Source of the DNA: Streptomyces sp. NBC_01232
GTDB taxonomy: Bacteria; Actinomycetota; Actinomycetes; Streptomycetales; Streptomycetaceae
Direction of reading: 5' to 3'
Length of the DNA: 64,000 nt
Assembly (NCBI RefSeq): GCF_035989885.1
Contig: NZ_CP108518.1
Span: 3,764,501-3,828,500 of the forward strand
A program made the translations under genes and the position numbers. Positions 59,432 through 64,000 of the stretch are shown here, piece by piece. The notes below the pieces were generated by a model that saw nothing but the letters and a program-made list of their open reading frames with translations, did not search any database and had not been told where the DNA came from. Each line of letters opens with the position of its first letter. Position 1 is the stretch's first letter.

Positions 59432-59526
59432 TGTCCTGCCTTACAGTCCTGCTGCCTTACAGTCCTGCTGCCTCACGGTCCTGCTGCCTCACGGTCCTCC
59501 TGCCTCACAGGCCTCCTGCCTCACGG
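59432..59526. repeat. 16-bp tandem repeat, six copies
   Basis: Consecutive copies of TCCTGCTGCCTCACGG with changes (59432-59446, then units of 16 bases to 59526). The last copy contains the stop codon of the FAD/Fe-S oxidase gene on the minus strand. Confidence 0.85.
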
Positions 59527-62310
59527 CCCCGCCTCCGGTTCCCTGCCCAGCCCCTCCGCCAGGAGTTCCGCCAGGTGCCGGGCGCGGGCCCCGCCCCCCA
59601 GCTGCGCGATCTGCGTACGGCAGGAGAATCCGTCCGCCTGGATCAGGGCGCCCGGCGGGGCCGCCCGCAGGGACGGGAGCAGCTGCTCCTGCGCACAGGC
59701 CACCGACACCTCGTGGTGGCCCGGCTCGAAGCCGAAGTTCCCCGCGAGACCGCAGCAGCCGCCGCTGAGCCCGCCGCTCAGCCCGGCGCGCTCGCGCAGC
59801 CGCCGGTCGGGGCCGTCGCCGAGGACCGCGTGCTGGTGGCAGTGGGTCTGGCCGACCACCGCCCGATCCAGCCGCGGCGGCCGCCAGGCCGGGGCGTACT
59901 CCTCCAGGGTCTCGGCGAAGGTCCGTACGGCCGCCGCGAGGCGGGCCGCACGGGGGTCGTCGGGGAGCAGGGCGGGCAGGTCGGCGCGCAAGGCCGCGGC
60001 GCAGCTCGGCTCCAGGACCACCAGCGGCGCGTCCACGTCCCCCAGCACGTCCAGCGTGCGGCGCAGGACCCTGCGGGCGCGGTCGAGGCGGCCGGTGGAC
60101 ACGTACGTCAGGCCGCAGCACACCGGGCCGGCGGGCAGCCCGACGCCGAGCCCGGCCGCCCGGAGCACCTGCACGGCCGCGCGGCCCGCCGCCGGGTTCA
60201 GGTACTCCGTGAACGTGTCGGGCCAGAGGGTGACGGACCGCCCCGGCCCCGCCGGTTCCGGGGACGGCCCGCCCGACGGCCGCCGCCCCCACCACCGGGT
60301 GAACGTCTCACGCGCCAGTTCCGGCAGGCGCCCGCCGCGCTCCCGGCCCAGCCCCGGCACGGGGACGCGCCGGGCCAGGGCGTTCGCGGCCCCCGCCGCC
60401 CGCAGGCCGGCGATCAGGCGCAGCCATCCCGGCAGGCCGCCCAGCGTGTAGTGGGACAGCGGGCGGATCCGGCCCGCCCAGTGCCGGTCGAGGAACTCCG
60501 CCTTGTACGCGGCCATGTCCACGCCCACCGGACAGTCGCTGCGGCACCCCTTGCAGCCCAGGCACAGGTCCAGCGCCTCGGCGACCTCCGCCGAGCGCCA
60601 GCCGTCCCGTACGACGTCCCCGGCGAGCATCTCGTGCAGCAGCCGGGCCCGGCCGCGCGTGGAGTGCCGTTCCTCGCCGGTGACCCGGTAGGAGGGGCAC
60701 ATCACCGACGCACCGCCCGTATCCGTGGAACGGCACTTGGCGACCCCGACGCACCGCGCGATCCCGCCCGCGAAGGAGGTGGCGGGCAGCACCGCGAAGC
60801 GGAGGTTCTCGTCCAGCCGGTCGGGCCGGACCAGCATCCCCGGGTTCATCCCGCCCGCCGGGTCCCACACGTCCTTGTACGCGCCGAAGAGCCGGACCAC
60901 CTCGGGCCCGTACATCTTCGGGAGCAGTTCCGCCCGCGCCTGGCCGTCCCCGTGCTCCCCCGACAGGGACCCGCCGTGGGCGACGACCAGGTCGGCCACT
61001 TCCTCCGAGAAGTCCCGGAAGCGGGCCACCCCGGCCGCCGACACCAGGTCGAAGTCGATCCGTACGTGCACGCAGCCCTCGCCGAAGTGGCCGTACGGGG
61101 ATCCACGCAGCCCGTGCGCCGCCAGCAGGGCCCGGAATTCCCGCAGGTACGCGCCCAGCCGGACCGGCGGCACCGCGCAGTCCTCCCACCCCGGCCAGGC
61201 CATGCCCCCTCCCCCGGACCCCGTCCGCGAGGTGCCCCCGGGCATCCGGGTCGCCGTGCCCGCCGCGTCCTCGCGGATCCGCCACAGTGCCCGCTGCGCC
61301 GCCGGGTCGGTGACCAGCAGGGAGTCCGCCGCGTCCGGCGCCGCCGCCCGCAGCAGAGCCCGCGCCGCCCCCTCGTCCCGCATCTCCACGAACAGCCAGG
61401 CGCCGCCCCGCGGCAGGTCCGCGGCCACGCCCCCCAGCAGGTCCTGCGCCATTCCCTCCACCGTCAGCGGCCCGTGCGGCAGCAGCCCCGCCGCCGCGTC
61501 CGCGGCCGCGCTCTCGTCCGCGTACCCGAGCACCGCGAGCACCGGTGCGGGCGGCGTCTCCACCAGGCGCACCACCGCCTCCGTCACCACCCCGAGCGTG
61601 CCCTCGCTCCCGCAGAACGCCCGCGCGAGCTGCACCCCGTGCTCGGGCAGCAGCGCGTCGAGGCCCCCGTAGCCGGAGATCCGCCGCGAGAAGCCGGGCG
61701 GCATCCCGGTGCGCAGCAGCCCGAGGTGCGCGGTGACCAGCTCGCGCAGCCCTGCGGGGGCCCCGTCCCAGCCGGTGCCGATCCGGTGGGTGGTGCCCGC
61801 GTACGCCGCGACCGTCAGCTCGCTCACGTTGTCCGCGGTGGTGCCCCAGGCCACCGAGTGGGCCCCGCACGCGTTGTTGCCGATCATGCCGCCGAGGGTG
61901 CAGCGGGAGTGCGTGGACGGGTCGGGGCCGAAGGTCAGCCCGTGGGGGCGCACCGCGTCCCGCAGCCGGTCGAGGACCAGGCCCGGCTGGACCACGGCCG
62001 TCCCGGCCGCCCGGTCCACCGACACCAGGGCGTTCATGTGCCGGGTGAGGTCGAGGACCACGCCCGTCCCCGTGGCCTGGCCGGCGATGGAGGTCCCGCC
62101 GCCCCGGGGGACGACCGGAACCCCGGCCGCGGCGCACACGGCGAGCGCGGCGGCCACGTCCTCGGCGTCGCGCGGGGCCACCACTCCCACCGGGACGCGG
62201 CGGTAGTTGGAGGCGTCCATGGTGGTCAGGGCCCGTGCGGCGGCGCCGAAGTCGACTTCCCCGCGCAGGTTCTCCCGCAATGTCCGTTCGAGTTCACCGG
62301 GTGACGTCAC
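59521..62310 (-). CDS. FAD-binding and (Fe-S)-binding oxidase (D-lactate/glycolate/2-hydroxyglutarate dehydrogenase type)
   Basis: A 929-residue fused oxidoreductase. FAD-binding PCMH domain (about 40-260; VPVVPRGGGTSIAGQATG and GGMIGNNACGAHSVAWG), C-terminal oxidase domain (to about 500), then iron-sulfur cysteines CVGVAKC ... MCPS and CLGCKGCRSDCPVGV near 540-620, and CCG-type domains (EPSCAA, GPVCCGL, GGCCGL). It oxidises a 2-hydroxy acid and passes electrons to the chain through its clusters, like YdiJ or GlcD/F fused. No signal peptide. Monocistronic and divergent from serC. Substrate not predictable. Confidence 0.88.
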   Translation of the reverse strand: MTSPGELERTLRENLRGEVDFGAAARALTTMDASNYRRVPVGVVAPRDAEDVAAALAVCAAAGVPVVPRGGGTSIAGQATGTGVVLDLTRHMNALVSVDRAAGTAVVQPGLVLDRLRDAVRPHGLTFGPDPSTHSRCTLGGMIGNNACGAHSVAWGTTADNVSELTVAAYAGTTHRIGTGWDGAPAGLRELVTAHLGLLRTGMPPGFSRRISGYGGLDALLPEHGVQLARAFCGSEGTLGVVTEAVVRLVETPPAPVLAVLGYADESAAADAAAGLLPHGPLTVEGMAQDLLGGVAADLPRGGAWLFVEMRDEGAARALLRAAAPDAADSLLVTDPAAQRALWRIREDAAGTATRMPGGTSRTGSGGGGMAWPGWEDCAVPPVRLGAYLREFRALLAAHGLRGSPYGHFGEGCVHVRIDFDLVSAAGVARFRDFSEEVADLVVAHGGSLSGEHGDGQARAELLPKMYGPEVVRLFGAYKDVWDPAGGMNPGMLVRPDRLDENLRFAVLPATSFAGGIARCVGVAKCRSTDTGGASVMCPSYRVTGEERHSTRGRARLLHEMLAGDVVRDGWRSAEVAEALDLCLGCKGCRSDCPVGVDMAAYKAEFLDRHWAGRIRPLSHYTLGGLPGWLRLIAGLRAAGAANALARRVPVPGLGRERGGRLPELARETFTRWWGRRPSGGPSPEPAGPGRSVTLWPDTFTEYLNPAAGRAAVQVLRAAGLGVGLPAGPVCCGLTYVSTGRLDRARRVLRRTLDVLGDVDAPLVVLEPSCAAALRADLPALLPDDPRAARLAAAVRTFAETLEEYAPAWRPPRLDRAVVGQTHCHQHAVLGDGPDRRLRERAGLSGGLSGGCCGLAGNFGFEPGHHEVSVACAQEQLLPSLRAAPPGALIQADGFSCRTQIAQLGGGARARHLAELLAEGLGREPEAGP

Positions 62311-62334
62311 GACCCCACCCTCCCACCGGTGTGA

Positions 62335-63513
<1,179 letters not shown>

Positions 63514-63533
63514 CCACCACCCGTCCGGTATGA

Positions 63534-63572
63534 CCTGAGCCCCCGGTGACCTGCGTTCGCCGGGGGCTCAGG
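63534..63572 (+). terminator. Terminator after serC
   Basis: 13-bp perfect stem CCTGAGCCCCCGG with its complement and then CGTTTTCC, 20 bp past the serC stop. Confidence 0.9.
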
Positions 63573-63710
63573 CGTTTTCCGGGCGCCGCCCCGGCCCGAC
63601 CGGCTCCGGAAGCCGGCGTCGTCGTGTTCGCGCACCTCACGGCCACGGCGTGGGGGGTCTCCCGCACGCGGTACCTTCAGGGTCCGGCGGCGAATCCTGG
63701 AGGCAGCGGC

Positions 63711-64000
63711 GTGAGCGTGCGAGTGACGGCGGCCCAGAGCGGTGTGGACCCCTTCGGCACGGCCCGGTTGCGGCGCGGGGTGCTCGACGCGTGGGGTGCG
63801 GGCCCGGCCCGGTTCCGCGAGGACGCCAACGCCGAGGAGGACCTCGCGCTCGGCGGCTACCGCGACCGGCTCGTCGTGGAGCTGGCGCAGAACGCCGCCG
63901 ACGCCGCGGCCCGTGCCAAGGTGCCCGGCCGGCTGCGCCTGACCCTGCACGGGAGCGAGGGCGGGCACGCACTGCTCGCCGTCGCCAACACCGGTGCCCC
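63711..64000 (+). CDS. GHKL-ATPase (sacsin-like/HSP90-like) protein, cut off
   Basis: Starts at GTG 63711 with TGGAGGC 6-12 bases upstream. The first 96 codons read MSVRVTAAQSGVDPFGTARL and later LALGGYRDRLVVELAQNAAD, the N-box of a histidine-kinase-like ATPase. This resembles the sacsin N-terminal ATP-binding domain proteins of Streptomyces. The frame is open to the window end, so the rest is unknown. Direction matches serC but a terminator separates them. Confidence 0.8.
   Translation, partial: MSVRVTAAQSGVDPFGTARLRRGVLDAWGAGPARFREDANAEEDLALGGYRDRLVVELAQNAADAAARAKVPGRLRLTLHGSEGGHALLAVANTGA

Noticed and set aside
58900..62304. 1134-codon open frame on the plus strand opposite the FAD/Fe-S oxidase and DMT genes
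   Set aside because: Arg/Pro/Gly/His-rich composition and lack of any domain; it is the antisense of well-supported genes with strong third-position GC bias.

Overview
The window is actinobacterial chromosome, almost certainly Streptomyces. GC is very high with a strong G/C third-position bias, GTG starts are common, genes are often coupled by 1-4 base overlaps, and several loci match the S. coelicolor core as I remember it (purU and an SCO4402-type gene, dmdR1 with its antisense ORF, a nagS-like SIS gene, pdxH, a second citrate synthase, serC). I found no tRNA, rRNA, CRISPR array, insertion sequence or prophage genes.

Layout. (1) 1-20.2 kb is a CoA-linked catabolic region. It holds an ADP-forming acyl-CoA synthetase with an enoyl-CoA hydratase, a flavin reductase, an SDR/acyl-CoA dehydrogenase/Zn-alcohol dehydrogenase operon, a cyclase-family hydrolase, an amidohydrolase with two adjacent acyl-CoA dehydrogenases, and an AMP-forming ligase. 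A partial flavin monooxygenase sits at the left edge. Every transcription unit of the pathway has a 15-bp palindrome close to CTGACnnnnnGTCAG in front of it (six copies), so these scattered units look like one regulon. The regulator is not in the window. Unrelated genes (VOC protein, heme-oxygenase-like/PLD-like pair, TOPRIM protein, HATPase) lie between the units. (2) 20.3-25.4 kb is a lower-GC accessory cassette for a RiPP of the graspetide/imiditide type: TPR regulator, small partner proteins, a Thr/Asp-rich precursor, an ATP-grasp ligase and a PIMT-like methyltransferase. A 20-bp inverted repeat (19/20 match) brackets it. (3) 25.8-45.7 kb is mostly core: sigma/anti-sigma pair, EF-hand protein, purU, a solute-binding lipoprotein, a Pro-rich membrane protein, a TPR regulator, a prim-pol protein, an ABC exporter, a frameshifted small membrane protein, dmdR1 with an adm-like antisense ORF, nagS behind a DasR-like site, a PAS/GAF protein, a tiny ORF inside a structured RNA, pdxH and citrate synthase. 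(4) 45.7-54.8 kb is a second acyl-CoA operon on the minus strand (MDMPI-like protein, AtuA-like protein, carboxyltransferase, biotin carboxylase, acyl-CoA dehydrogenase, enoyl-CoA hydratase, TetR). It resembles the terpenoid/branched-acyl carboxylation pathways, and a TetR-type palindrome lies at its head. (5) 55-64 kb holds a CocE-type hydrolase with an acidic leader ORF, a GntR regulator with two matching palindromes, a DMT exporter, a large FAD/Fe-S oxidase, serC and the start of a GHKL-ATPase gene.

Functional reading. The two acyl-CoA systems each carry their own regulatory motif, which suggests separate inducible routes for cyclic or branched carboxylic acids. The cassette at 20-25 kb is the most likely acquired element. 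Function calls rest on motifs and family knowledge read by eye; no database search was run.
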